A stretch of 42,350 bases of DNA. Origin: CAZWRK01 sp964635875 (GTDB taxonomy: Bacteria > Pseudomonadota > Gammaproteobacteria > Burkholderiales > Aquaspirillaceae). The DNA is taken from positions 1 to 42,350 of the forward strand of contig CAZWRK010000020.1 of NCBI GenBank assembly GCA_964635875.1, in the 5' to 3' direction. The position numbers and the translations under genes were made by a program. Within the stretch, counting starts at the first letter, position 1. The number at the start of each line of letters is the position of its first letter. A model generated the notes under the pieces. That model did not search any database. It saw only the letters and a program-made list of their open reading frames with translations, and was not told the DNA's origin. Positions 6,667 through 13,714 of this stretch are shown piece by piece.

Positions 6667-9420
6667 TTAGTGCGCGGCTTCCCAGTTCGGGCCGCTGCCG
6701 ACCTCGGCCAGTAGCGGTACTGACAGCTGCGCAACGCTTGCCATGACTTCTGGCAGCCAGTGCCGCACCGATTCCAGTTCCGCATCAGGCACTTCCAGCA
6801 CCAATTCATCGTGCACTTGCATTATCAGCCGACTGCTTAGATTTTCCCGATCAAGACGTGCTTGCACTTGAATCATCGCGAGTTTGATCAAGTCGGCGGC
6901 GGTGCCTTGCATCGGGGCATTAATCGCGGCGCGTTCTGCGCCTTGACGACGCATCACGGGGCCGCTGGTCAGTTCCGGCAAATACAAGCGCCGACCAAAC
7001 ACGGTTTCGACATAGCCTTGTTCGCGGGCGGCTTGGCGGGTTTCTTCCATATAATGCGCGACACCGGGATAACGCTGAAAATAGCGTTCGATGAAGCCTT
7101 GTGCGGCACTGCGCTCAATGCCCAACGACTTCGCTAAACCAAAGGCGCTCATGCCGTAAATCAGGCCAAAATTGATGGTTTTTGCGTAGCGCCGTTGCTC
7201 GGAAGTGACCGCTTCGGTTTCTACGCCAAAAATTTCTGCCGCCGTTGCGCGGTGGACATCCTGCCCATCACAAAAGGCTTTGAGCAGACCAGCATCTTGC
7301 GACAGGTGCGCCATAATCCGCAGTTCGATTTGCGAGTAATCCGCCGACACAATATGCATTCCTTGTGGGGCAATAAAAGCCTCACGCACCCGCCGCCCTT
7401 CGGCGGTGCGGACCGGAATATTCTGCAAATTGGGGTCGGAGCTGGAGAGCCGACCGGTAATCGCCACCGCTTGCGAATAGGTGGTGTGGACGCGGCCGGT
7501 GTGCGGGTTAATCATCGACGGCAATTTGTCGGTATAGGTCGATTTCAGTTTAGCGAGTGCGCGGTAATCCAATAATTTGCGGGCAATCGGGAAATCTTCA
7601 GCAAGCTTTTCAAGCGTGCTTTCATTGGTCGAAAGCGCGCCGCCCGCGGTTTTTTTCAGGCCAGTCGAATCGATGCCGAGCTTGCCAAATAAAATCTCAC
7701 CGACTTGTTTCGGCGAATTCAGGTTAAACGGTTGGCCTGCCAGTTCGTAAACGCTGTGCTCCAGCGCCAATAGGCTTTGCCCCAGTTCATGGCTTTGGCG
7801 CGCCAACACTTCTCGATCAATCAACACGCCGGTTCGTTCCATCCGATACAGCACATCCGCGCTCGGCAGCTCGATGGTTTGATAGACCTCGAGCAGTTTG
7901 CCGGTGAGTTGTGGTTTGAGATGGTGCGCGAGGCGCAAGGTGATGTCGGCGTCTTCGGCGGCGTAGCGGGTGGCGGTGTCGAGATCGACTTCGGCAAAGC
8001 CAATTTGTTTTGCGCCTTTGCCGCACACCTCTTCGTAAGTCAGCGTCGTTTCGTGCAAATGCCGCGCAGCCAGTGCATCCATGCCGTGGCTCTCGTGGCT
8101 TTCGATCACGTAACTCATCAACAGCGTGTCATCGACAATTCCCGCAAGGGTGATGCCGTGATTGGCAAAAATATGGCGATCATATTTGAGATGTTGGCCG
8201 AGCTTTTTGTGGTCGGCGCTTTCTAGCCACGGTTTGAGTTGTTCTAAGGCGACCGCTAGGGGAATTTGTGCGGTCGGGTCGATGCTGGTGTGGGCCAGCG
8301 GCAAATAGGCCGCCTCGTAAGGGGTGATCGCAAAACTGATCCCGACCAATTGAGCACTCAGCGGGTTCAAACTGGTGGTTTCGGTGTCGAGGCTGACTAC
8401 GTCCGCCGCCTGCAACCGCGCGCACCACGCGGCCAAATCAGCCTCGGTCAAAATGGTGTGGTAATGGCGCTCGCCGGTCGGCGGCGTCGGGGCCGCCGGT
8501 GCGACCGGCGTGGCAAAGAGGTCTTCTGTGGTGGTTTCAGGGCTTGGACTTGGTGCGGCATCGGCGTATTCGCGGAGCCATGTTTTAAAGCCGAGGCGCT
8601 GGCAGAGCGCGGCCAACGCGGGGCGGTCGCTTGGGCGGTGCGCCAGTTGGCTCAGGCCATGAGGGAGCTGGGCGGATAAATCGACATCGTCTTTGACTTG
8701 TACGAGTTGGCGCGAAAGCGGCAGATGCGGCAGCGCGGCGCGGAGGTGTTCACCGATTTTGCCGCCGATTTTGCCTTCAGCACCGGCCGCCATCACGGCT
8801 TCGAGGGTGTCGTATTCGGCCAGCCATTTTGCAGCGGTTTTTTCGCCGCATTTGGTGACGCCGGGAATGTTGTCGACTTTGTCGCCGGTTAGCGTCAGAA
8901 AATCAATGATGCGCGCGGGCGGAACCCCAAATTTTTCGATCACAGCGGCTTCATCGAACCATTTATTGTCCATGGTGTTGAAGAGCCGAATCTGCGGCGT
9001 GACGAGTTGGGCAAGGTCTTTGTCGCCAGTCGAGATCACGACTTGAAACCCTTCTCGCTCGGCTTGGCGGGCGAGGGTTGCAAGCACGTCGTCGGCTTCA
9101 ACGCCGCCAATCATCAAAATCGGCCAGCCTAAAGCCCCGACCATTTGATGCACGAGTTCAATTTGTACCGCCAATGCGTCGGGCATCGATGGGCGCTGCG
9201 CTTTATACTCAGGGTACAGGTCATCGCGGAAGGTCTTGCCTTTTGCGTCGAAAACGCAGGCGGTATAATCCGCCGCAACGTCTTTTTCCAAACGCTTGAG
9301 CATATTGACCACCCCGTAAATCGCGCCTGTCGGTGTGCCATCGGGCGCGGTAAACTCGGGCATAGCGTGAAATGCGCGATACAAATAAGAAGAACCATCC
9401 ACCAATAAAAGCGTTTTCAT
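6667..9420 (-). CDS. polA: DNA polymerase I
   Basis: The 917-residue enzyme starts with the canonical KTLLLVDGSSYLYRAFHAMP, which fixes the start at 9420. The frame stays open to 9624 but that extension has no polA likeness and overlaps the neighbouring gene. Domains in order: 5'-3' flap nuclease (about 1-290), 3'-5' proofreading exonuclease with all acidic motifs present (VSLDTETT, GQHLKYD, YAAEDAD), and the polymerase with motif A (SADYSQIELRI), motif B (KTINFGLIYGMSA) and motif C (QVHDELV). It repairs and fills gaps and removes Okazaki primers. Convergent with ftrD with no bases between stops and no visible terminator. Its start is 17 bp from a divergent gene. Confidence 0.97.
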   Translation of the reverse strand: MKTLLLVDGSSYLYRAFHAMPEFTAPDGTPTGAIYGVVNMLKRLEKDVAADYTACVFDAKGKTFRDDLYPEYKAQRPSMPDALAVQIELVHQMVGALGWPILMIGGVEADDVLATLARQAEREGFQVVISTGDKDLAQLVTPQIRLFNTMDNKWFDEAAVIEKFGVPPARIIDFLTLTGDKVDNIPGVTKCGEKTAAKWLAEYDTLEAVMAAGAEGKIGGKIGEHLRAALPHLPLSRQLVQVKDDVDLSAQLPHGLSQLAHRPSDRPALAALCQRLGFKTWLREYADAAPSPSPETTTEDLFATPVAPAAPTPPTGERHYHTILTEADLAAWCARLQAADVVSLDTETTSLNPLSAQLVGISFAITPYEAAYLPLAHTSIDPTAQIPLAVALEQLKPWLESADHKKLGQHLKYDRHIFANHGITLAGIVDDTLLMSYVIESHESHGMDALAARHLHETTLTYEEVCGKGAKQIGFAEVDLDTATRYAAEDADITLRLAHHLKPQLTGKLLEVYQTIELPSADVLYRMERTGVLIDREVLARQSHELGQSLLALEHSVYELAGQPFNLNSPKQVGEILFGKLGIDSTGLKKTAGGALSTNESTLEKLAEDFPIARKLLDYRALAKLKSTYTDKLPSMINPHTGRVHTTYSQAVAITGRLSSSDPNLQNIPVRTAEGRRVREAFIAPQGMHIVSADYSQIELRIMAHLSQDAGLLKAFCDGQDVHRATAAEIFGVETEAVTSEQRRYAKTINFGLIYGMSAFGLAKSLGIERSAAQGFIERYFQRYPGVAHYMEETRQAAREQGYVETVFGRRLYLPELTSGPVMRRQGAERAAINAPMQGTAADLIKLAMIQVQARLDRENLSSRLIMQVHDELVLEVPDAELESVRHWLPEVMASVAQLSVPLLAEVGSGPNWEAAH

Positions 9421-9437
9421 GTATTCCGGGATCAAAA

Positions 9438-10166
9438 ATGAGCGTGTCTGACAAAGTGCCTGAAGTCTCTGACCCGTTTGGGTCGAGCCAAAAATTTCGT
9501 GCGCGTGAGGCGTGGCATGTATTGAAGGTGATGGCGGAGTTTGTCGAGTCTGCCGAAGCGCTGCAAAGCGTGATACCGGCTGTGAGCTTGTTTGGCAGCG
9601 CCCGAACCCCGCGCGATCATCCATATTATAAACTGGCCGAAGAGATCGCTCTTGCCCTTTCTGATAGCGGGTTTTCGGTGATTTCGGGCGGTGGGCCGGG
9701 CATTATGGAGGCGGCGAATAAAGGCGCATTTCATGGCCGCAGCCCGTCAATCGGCCTCAATATTGTGTTACCGCACGAGCAAAAGCCGAATGAATACCAA
9801 GATGTCAGCTTGAAGTTCAGCCACTTTTTTTCGCGCAAAGTGATGTTTGTGAAGCATTCCATGGCCTATGTCGTCATGCCCGGCGGCTTTGGCACGCTCG
9901 ACGAAATGTTCGAAGCCCTCACTTTAGTCCAAACCGGTAAACTGCGGCGGATGCCGGTGATTTTGGTCGGCAGCGCGTTTTGGACGGGTTTGCTTGATTG
10001 GTTTCGCGCGCATTTGGTCGCCGAGGGCATGATTAAAGCGGAAGATATGGATCTGATCTCGATTGTCGATACGCCACAAGCGGTCTTGGATCAGGTTTTT
10101 TTGCATTATGAAACACGCGGGGCTGAGATTCAGCCTCCGGATAACGAGCAAATGCTCACTTTGTAA
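9438..10166 (+). CDS. LOG-family protein (TIGR00730-type Rossmann-fold nucleotide hydrolase)
   Basis: The 242-residue product has the LOG signature: VSLFGSARTPRDHPYY, the glycine-rich VISGGGPGIMEAANKGA, and the PGGFGTLDEMFEALTLVQTG active-site motif (PGGxGTxxE). Family members cleave nucleoside 5'-monophosphates to base and ribose phosphate. In plants and some bacteria this activates cytokinins, while in most bacteria the substrate is unknown or a general nucleotide salvage or sanitising role is suspected. The start at ATG 9438 is chosen because the in-frame ATG at 9372 would read through the polA start region. It heads a probable operon with a DUF2782 gene and thrB (gaps of 26 and 24 bp). 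Confidence 0.9.
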   Translation: MSVSDKVPEVSDPFGSSQKFRAREAWHVLKVMAEFVESAEALQSVIPAVSLFGSARTPRDHPYYKLAEEIALALSDSGFSVISGGGPGIMEAANKGAFHGRSPSIGLNIVLPHEQKPNEYQDVSLKFSHFFSRKVMFVKHSMAYVVMPGGFGTLDEMFEALTLVQTGKLRRMPVILVGSAFWTGLLDWFRAHLVAEGMIKAEDMDLISIVDTPQAVLDQVFLHYETRGAEIQPPDNEQMLTL

Positions 10167-10192
10167 CGGCTTACTATAGGGGGTCTCCCATC

Positions 10193-10531
10193 ATGCGCCG
10201 TCTCATTACCCTTAGCTGTTTGGCCTCTCTTTTTGTCTTAGGAACGGCCCACGCCGCAGGCACTCCCAAAGCCGATGCTCCACCGCCCCCCGCGTTGGGT
10301 ACGGCCGTCGATGACGGGGCGACTTCGGAGCCTGAGATTCAGATTTACAAAAAAGGGGACAGTACGATCGAAGAGCATCGCATTAATGGCCGCCTGTATT
10401 TGGTGAAGGTGACGCCTGCCGTCGGTGCTCCGTATTACCTCTATGACGATGATGGCAGTGGCCAAATGCGTCGCCTTGATAACCCCGGTGATCGGTTGAT
10501 TATTCCACGCTGGGTTTTGTTCCGTTTTTGA
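10193..10531 (+). CDS. DUF2782-family secreted protein
   Basis: A 112-residue precursor with a Sec signal peptide (RRLITLSCLASLFVLGTAHA, cut before AGTPKA) and a proline-rich linker. The family core follows: EPEIQIYKKGDSTIEEHRIN, LYLVKVTPAVGAPYYLYDDD, then LIIPRWVLFRF at the C-terminus. Function is unknown. A gene of this family sits between polA and thrB in Pseudomonas and other proteobacteria, and the same order is kept here with a LOG gene added. A GGGGGTCT ribosome-binding sequence precedes ATG 10193. The protein is expected in the periplasm. Confidence 0.88.
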   Translation: MRRLITLSCLASLFVLGTAHAAGTPKADAPPPPALGTAVDDGATSEPEIQIYKKGDSTIEEHRINGRLYLVKVTPAVGAPYYLYDDDGSGQMRRLDNPGDRLIIPRWVLFRF

Positions 10532-10555
10532 TTTCGATGGCTCGTTGATATTTCC

Positions 10556-11494
10556 ATGTCTGTTTACACTACTGTCTCTCCCGAAGCACTGGCCGTTTGG
10601 CTGGAGCGCTACACGATTGGTCACCTGCTCGAGCTGAAAGGCATCGCTGCGGGCGTGACGAATACCAATTATTTTGTGACCACCACGCACGGACGGTATG
10701 TGTTGACGGTGTTTGAGGTCTTGCAGCTAGAGGAGCTGCCGTATTACCTCAATATGATGAGTCATTTTGCCCGTCACGGGGTGGCGGTCGCCGCACCGGT
10801 GGCCGATAAAAACGACGCATTTGCGAGCCTGCTTGAGGGTAAACCTGCGTGTTTAGTGGCGTGTTTAGCGGGCGGTGATGTCAGCGAGCCCACGCCAGAT
10901 CAGTGCGCGCAAGTTGCGGAAATGTTGGCGCAAATGCATTTGTCTGGCCAAACCTATCCGGCGCACATGGACAATCCGCGCGGACCAAAATGGTGGAGCG
11001 AAACAGCGGCCTCTCTGTATGGCGATTTGTCCGAGGCGGAAGTGAGCTTATTGCGTGAAGAGATTGCTTTCCAAGATGCGCACCGTTTTGATCAACTGCC
11101 GCGCGGCGTGATTCATGCCGATTTATTCCGCGATAACGTGCTGTTTGATGGCGATAAAATTAGCGGGTTTATCGATTTTTACTACGCCTGTAATGATCTA
11201 TTTCTCTATGATCTGGCGATTGCGCTGAATGACTGGTGCGGGTTGCCCTCCGGTGATATCGACGCATCGCGGGCAACGGCCATGTTGGCGGCGTATCAAT
11301 CGGTGCGGCCGTTGACGGAGATGGAGCGGGAAGTGTGGCCGGTGATGTTGCGGGCGGCGGGCATTCGTTTCTGGGTGTCGCGCTTACTGGATTTTCATCG
11401 CCCCCAAAGCGGCGAAATGACTTTTGCGAAAGATCCGAATCAGTTCCGGCGAGTGATTGAACAGCACCGTGTCCGGCAGGATTTTTGGTTGTAA
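10556..11494 (+). CDS. thrB: homoserine kinase, type II (APH-fold)
   Basis: The 312-residue protein has the aminoglycoside-phosphotransferase fold rather than the GHMP fold of E. coli ThrB. It opens with SVYTTVSPEALAVWLERYTI and the ATP-loop region GVTNTNYFVTTTHGRYVLTV. The catalytic loop is VIHADLFRDNVLF (HxDxxxxN) and the metal-binding Asp is in SGFIDFYYACND. It phosphorylates L-homoserine in threonine synthesis. It is the last gene of the LOG-DUF2782-thrB run, followed by a strong bidirectional terminator. No clear Shine-Dalgarno sequence is seen, so it may depend on coupling to the gene before it. Other threonine genes are not in the window. Confidence 0.93.
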   Translation: MSVYTTVSPEALAVWLERYTIGHLLELKGIAAGVTNTNYFVTTTHGRYVLTVFEVLQLEELPYYLNMMSHFARHGVAVAAPVADKNDAFASLLEGKPACLVACLAGGDVSEPTPDQCAQVAEMLAQMHLSGQTYPAHMDNPRGPKWWSETAASLYGDLSEAEVSLLREEIAFQDAHRFDQLPRGVIHADLFRDNVLFDGDKISGFIDFYYACNDLFLYDLAIALNDWCGLPSGDIDASRATAMLAAYQSVRPLTEMEREVWPVMLRAAGIRFWVSRLLDFHRPQSGEMTFAKDPNQFRRVIEQHRVRQDFWL

Positions 11495-11514
11495 CCTACC
11501 AGCGTTCAAACTAA

Positions 11515-11545
11515 AAAAAGCCCAGCATTGTTTGCTGGGCTTTTT
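11515..11545. terminator. bidirectional Rho-independent terminator between thrB and the convergent gene
   Basis: AGCCCAGCA (11519-11527) and TGCTGGGCT (11533-11541) form a perfect 9-bp stem with a TTGTT loop, flanked by an A-run on the left and a T-run on the right. It can end transcripts from both thrB and the minus-strand gene at 11563-11886. Confidence 0.93.
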
Positions 11546-11562
11546 GCTTGGCGTGGCCAGAA

Positions 11563-11886
11563 TTATTTCTTAGCACACTCTTTACCGCCAGCACCACGCG
11601 CGCCTTTTGCTTTCGCGTCAGCTTCGGTCATGTACTCGCCTTTTTTGGTTTTGCCAAAATGTTGGGTGCCTTCGCAATGGTAAACCTTACCGTTGACCCA
11701 GACTTTGCCTGCGGTGTCGACTGCAGGTTTAGCGGCTTCTTTTTGTTTAGCCGCATCTTTTTTAGTCGCATCTGCTTTGGTGGCTTCAGCCTTGGGTGTT
11801 TCTGCTTTAGGTGTTTCTGCAGCAAAAGCTGGCAGAGTCATTGCACCGGCAGTCATCAGCAAAACAGCAGCAAGCATTTTTTTCAT
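11563..11886 (-). CDS. small secreted Lys/Ala-rich protein with a Cys-containing C-terminal domain
   Basis: The 107-residue precursor has a Sec signal peptide (KKMLAAVLLMTAGAMTLPAFA). A low-complexity linker of repeated short units follows (ETPKAETPKAEATKADATKK, about residues 24-52). The compact C-terminal part has VWVNGKVYHCEGTQHFGKTK, then EYMTEADAKAKGARGAGGKEC. I have seen this VYHC...GKTKxGxYM...GKxC arrangement in many short secreted proteobacterial proteins, all of unknown function. The two Cys could form a disulfide or, with His, bind metal. The charged repeat resembles linkers that touch the envelope. It shares a bidirectional terminator with thrB. Confidence 0.8.
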   Translation of the reverse strand: MKKMLAAVLLMTAGAMTLPAFAAETPKAETPKAEATKADATKKDAAKQKEAAKPAVDTAGKVWVNGKVYHCEGTQHFGKTKKGEYMTEADAKAKGARGAGGKECAKK

Positions 11887-12099
11887 AGGTCACCTCAAGA
11901 AAGAATGGATACGATCAATTTCGTACCCAGTCATTCTAATCTTATTTCTCTACTGTGCTGTGTAACGATAGGTACTCATATTGATGCGTGTTGTACATGA
12001 CGTTTGGCTGGCTGCACCAAGTGCCACTGGTCGACAAAACGTAGGAAATGCTGCATTTTTCGGCGCAGGATCTTTCCCCCTCTTTGAAGAGTTCTTCCC

Positions 12100-12555
12100 A
12101 TGATGAATCCCTACACGTTTTACCATTCACTCGCTGAGCTTGAGGCCGCACTTGGATTTTCGCTCCCCGTGTTACCCAACGAGCCGGTCGCCAGCTACAT
12201 CTCGATCGAGGACAAAATCGGTGATATTCGGTATGGCGAAAAAGGGCAGGAGCGTTACAGCTTTCGTCAGGCGACGTTGGCAACGCGCGCCGAGGTTTCA
12301 AACACCGGCGCTCCTGGCATTGCGGGTATCTATTACAGCACGCTGCACAGCACACATCTGCACCAAAATCGCGCTATTTCTTGTTACGTCTACCGAACGG
12401 GGTTGTATGGTCATCAAGATATGGCTTTTGCCATTTGGGAAGACACGCACTACGCCTACAGCTTAGTTTTTTACTGCTCACACATTAAACAAGACGACGA
12501 AGCGGTTGCGATTTTGCTCGAACACGTTGCAAAACTGATTCAAAACCGGTCGTAA
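12100..12555 (+). CDS. DUF4367-like orphan protein (151 aa)
   Basis: No signal peptide, membrane segment or catalytic motif is visible. The order of features recalls DUF4367-type proteins that I associate mainly with Firmicutes: NPYTFYHSLAELEAALGFSLP at the start, then a beta-strand with GDIRYG, RYSFRQAT, AGIYY, and near the end FAIWEDTHYAYSLVF followed by a terminal helix. This is from memory and could be wrong. The gene has no operon partner and lacks an obvious Shine-Dalgarno sequence. ATG 12100 and ATG 12103 are both possible. Flanks are a 213-bp leader and a 274-bp downstream spacer. Confidence 0.65.
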   Translation: MMNPYTFYHSLAELEAALGFSLPVLPNEPVASYISIEDKIGDIRYGEKGQERYSFRQATLATRAEVSNTGAPGIAGIYYSTLHSTHLHQNRAISCYVYRTGLYGHQDMAFAIWEDTHYAYSLVFYCSHIKQDDEAVAILLEHVAKLIQNRS

Positions 12556-12625
12556 ATAAAATTTATTGTGGTGTTTTTGCAGGCGTGCGTGGATAAAACA
12601 AATTTTAACTCATTGTTTTATAAGT

Positions 12626-12646
12626 GTTATCAATACAATTGATAAC
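12626..12646. promoter_or_regulatory. perfect 21-bp palindrome, with a partial copy nearby
   Basis: GTTATCAAT (12626-12634) and ATTGATAAC (12638-12646) are exact inverted repeats around ACA. A third half-site, TATCAAT, follows at 12651-12657. It could be an operator or a transcribed hairpin. It lies 71 bp after the stop of the orphan gene, with no T-run after the hairpin. It is in the 12556-12829 spacer, which holds this, a second stem and a terminator but no protein gene. Confidence 0.5.
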
Positions 12647-12659
12647 GGGGTATCAATTT

Positions 12660-12811
12660 TTGTGATTAGGCGCGGGGAAGAATAGATTTTACGATGAGGG
12701 CTGAATCGATCACGGCTGTCTGGCCCCCGATTGGTGCAAGACAGTCTGACGCGCTTTCGATGTTTCTTCCTCGTGTTTCCCCCCAACGGTCTATCCTTCG
12801 GGGGGTTTTTT
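12660..12811 (+). ncRNA. possible small RNA ending at a Rho-independent terminator
   Basis: Speculative. The span lies after the 12626 palindrome, contains a stem CTGTCT (12716-12721) with AGACAG (12739-12744), and ends in a strong terminator-like stem and T-run at 12779-12811. The nearest upstream gene ended 224 bp earlier. No clear promoter can be fixed, and the terminator may belong to that gene instead. Confidence 0.22.
12779..12811 (+). terminator. Rho-independent terminator on the plus strand
   Basis: CCCCCC (12779-12784) pairs with GGGGGG (12800-12805) over a 15-nt loop and is followed by six Ts. It has a T-run only in the plus direction, so it does not end the minus-strand TetR gene next to it. 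Confidence 0.75.
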
Positions 12812-12829
12812 ATGGGCGCTCAGAAATTC

Positions 12830-13453
12830 TTATTTTCGCGGCGCAATAATATTACGCAAGAACAATGCCAATAAGTCTTGCGCCTCTTCTGCCATCGGAA
12901 ACCGATCGGGATCAAACACCCAGCCCGACAAAATTCCGTGTAAATACAACATCAAACCGCTTGCCGCACACCGCGGATCAACGCCTTCTTGTAGCATTCC
13001 TGCTGCATGCGCTTTCTCAAAAAGCGTTGCTAAACGCTCTCCGATAGGTCGACACAGCTCAATGAGACGCTCTTGTGCGGGGCGCATCTCTTCGGTGTAC
13101 TCGCACTTAATAAACAAGATCGTCAACACCTGTTGACGACGCGCATCTGCTGCAACATCCAACAACACCCGCACACAAATTTGCTCCAATTCATGCAAAG
13201 GACAGCCTTCAGGATGATCTTCGAGTAAGGCCAGTAGCTGCTCAAACGGCAAAGTGACGCGTTGGTGCATGGCCTCGAACAACTCGTTTTTGTTCCGAAA
13301 ATGCCAGTACACCGCCCCCCGTGTGACGCCTGCTTCGCGCGCAATATCATTTAAGGTCGTATGTGCGACGCCTTGTTCGCTGAATAATTTCTCAGCTGCG
13401 TCGATCAAATTATTGCGGGTTTGTTCCGCTTCTTCCTTCGTGCGTCTGGCCAT
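12830..13453 (-). CDS. acrR: TetR-family repressor, AcrR-like
   Basis: The 207-residue protein starts with MARRTKEEAEQTRNNLIDAA, typical of AcrR and TtgR. The helix-turn-helix follows (TTLNDIAREAGVTRGAVYWHFRNK, roughly residues 33-56). The C-terminal ligand pocket region runs to the end (VLTILFIKCEYTEE, LYLHGILSGWVFDP). Such repressors release DNA when bound by drugs, dyes or bile salts. It is divergent from the RND operon, with an E. coli-type operator between them. ATG 13453 is chosen over an upstream TTG at 13483 from family length. The only AAGGA (on the minus strand, 13469-13473) is 15 nt from the start, unusually far. Confidence 0.92.
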   Translation of the reverse strand: MARRTKEEAEQTRNNLIDAAEKLFSEQGVAHTTLNDIAREAGVTRGAVYWHFRNKNELFEAMHQRVTLPFEQLLALLEDHPEGCPLHELEQICVRVLLDVAADARRQQVLTILFIKCEYTEEMRPAQERLIELCRPIGERLATLFEKAHAAGMLQEGVDPRCAASGLMLYLHGILSGWVFDPDRFPMAEEAQDLLALFLRNIIAPRK

Positions 13454-13564
13454 AATTTGCTTGAGCCATCCTTCTTTAAGCAATCACAAAATAAGCAACA
13501 AATTCAAGCACTATCGTGCCTTGAATGCTGGGCGGGGCAGGGTAACGCGCACCTGTCTCCTTGT

Positions 13565-13579
13565 CGAGACTCTGTCTCG
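13565..13579. promoter_or_regulatory. inverted repeat in the acrR leader
   Basis: CGAGAC-TCT-GTCTCG is a perfect 6-bp inverted repeat, in the leader of the minus-strand acrR transcript, next to the shared operator. It could be a transcript hairpin or a second protein-binding site. Confidence 0.35.
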
Positions 13580-13588
13580 GAAAGATGA

Positions 13589-13618
13589 TTTACATACATG
13601 CACGTCTGTATGTATCAT
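13589..13618 (+). promoter_or_regulatory. promoter of the RND efflux operon
   Basis: TTTACA (13589-13594) and TATCAT (13613-13618) are separated by 18 bp and overlap the AcrR-like operator. The predicted transcript leader to the GTG start is about 90 nt. Confidence 0.45.
13591..13614. promoter_or_regulatory. AcrR-type operator (24-bp inverted repeat)
   Basis: The arms TACATACA (13591-13598) and TGTATGTA (13607-13614) with an 8-bp spacer have the same arms and spacing as the E. coli AcrR site upstream of acrAB, as I know it. The position between divergent acrR and acrA supports control of both genes by the TetR protein. Confidence 0.85.
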
Positions 13619-13714
13619 ACTAGCCATTCTGTCGAAATTCTGCGTTTTTTATGGTCTCGGGGTGGTCTGCGATACGCCCGACCTTTTGATTCGCCTTCTC
13701 TTGGAGTTCGTATC

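Noticed and set aside
9421..9624. polA frame continues open upstream of its conserved start
   Set aside because: The 68 added residues are low in family likeness and antisense to the LOG gene, and KTLLLVDGSS is the usual polA start.
11548..12000. 150-residue Phe/Cys-rich open frame on the plus strand
   Set aside because: It is the antisense of the secreted repeat protein, whose signal peptide and domain are real, and begins in the thrB terminator.
12626..12646. FNR/CRP-type site
   Set aside because: The half-site order is ATCAA...TTGAT, the reverse of the FNR TTGAT...ATCAA arrangement, and the spacing is also wrong.
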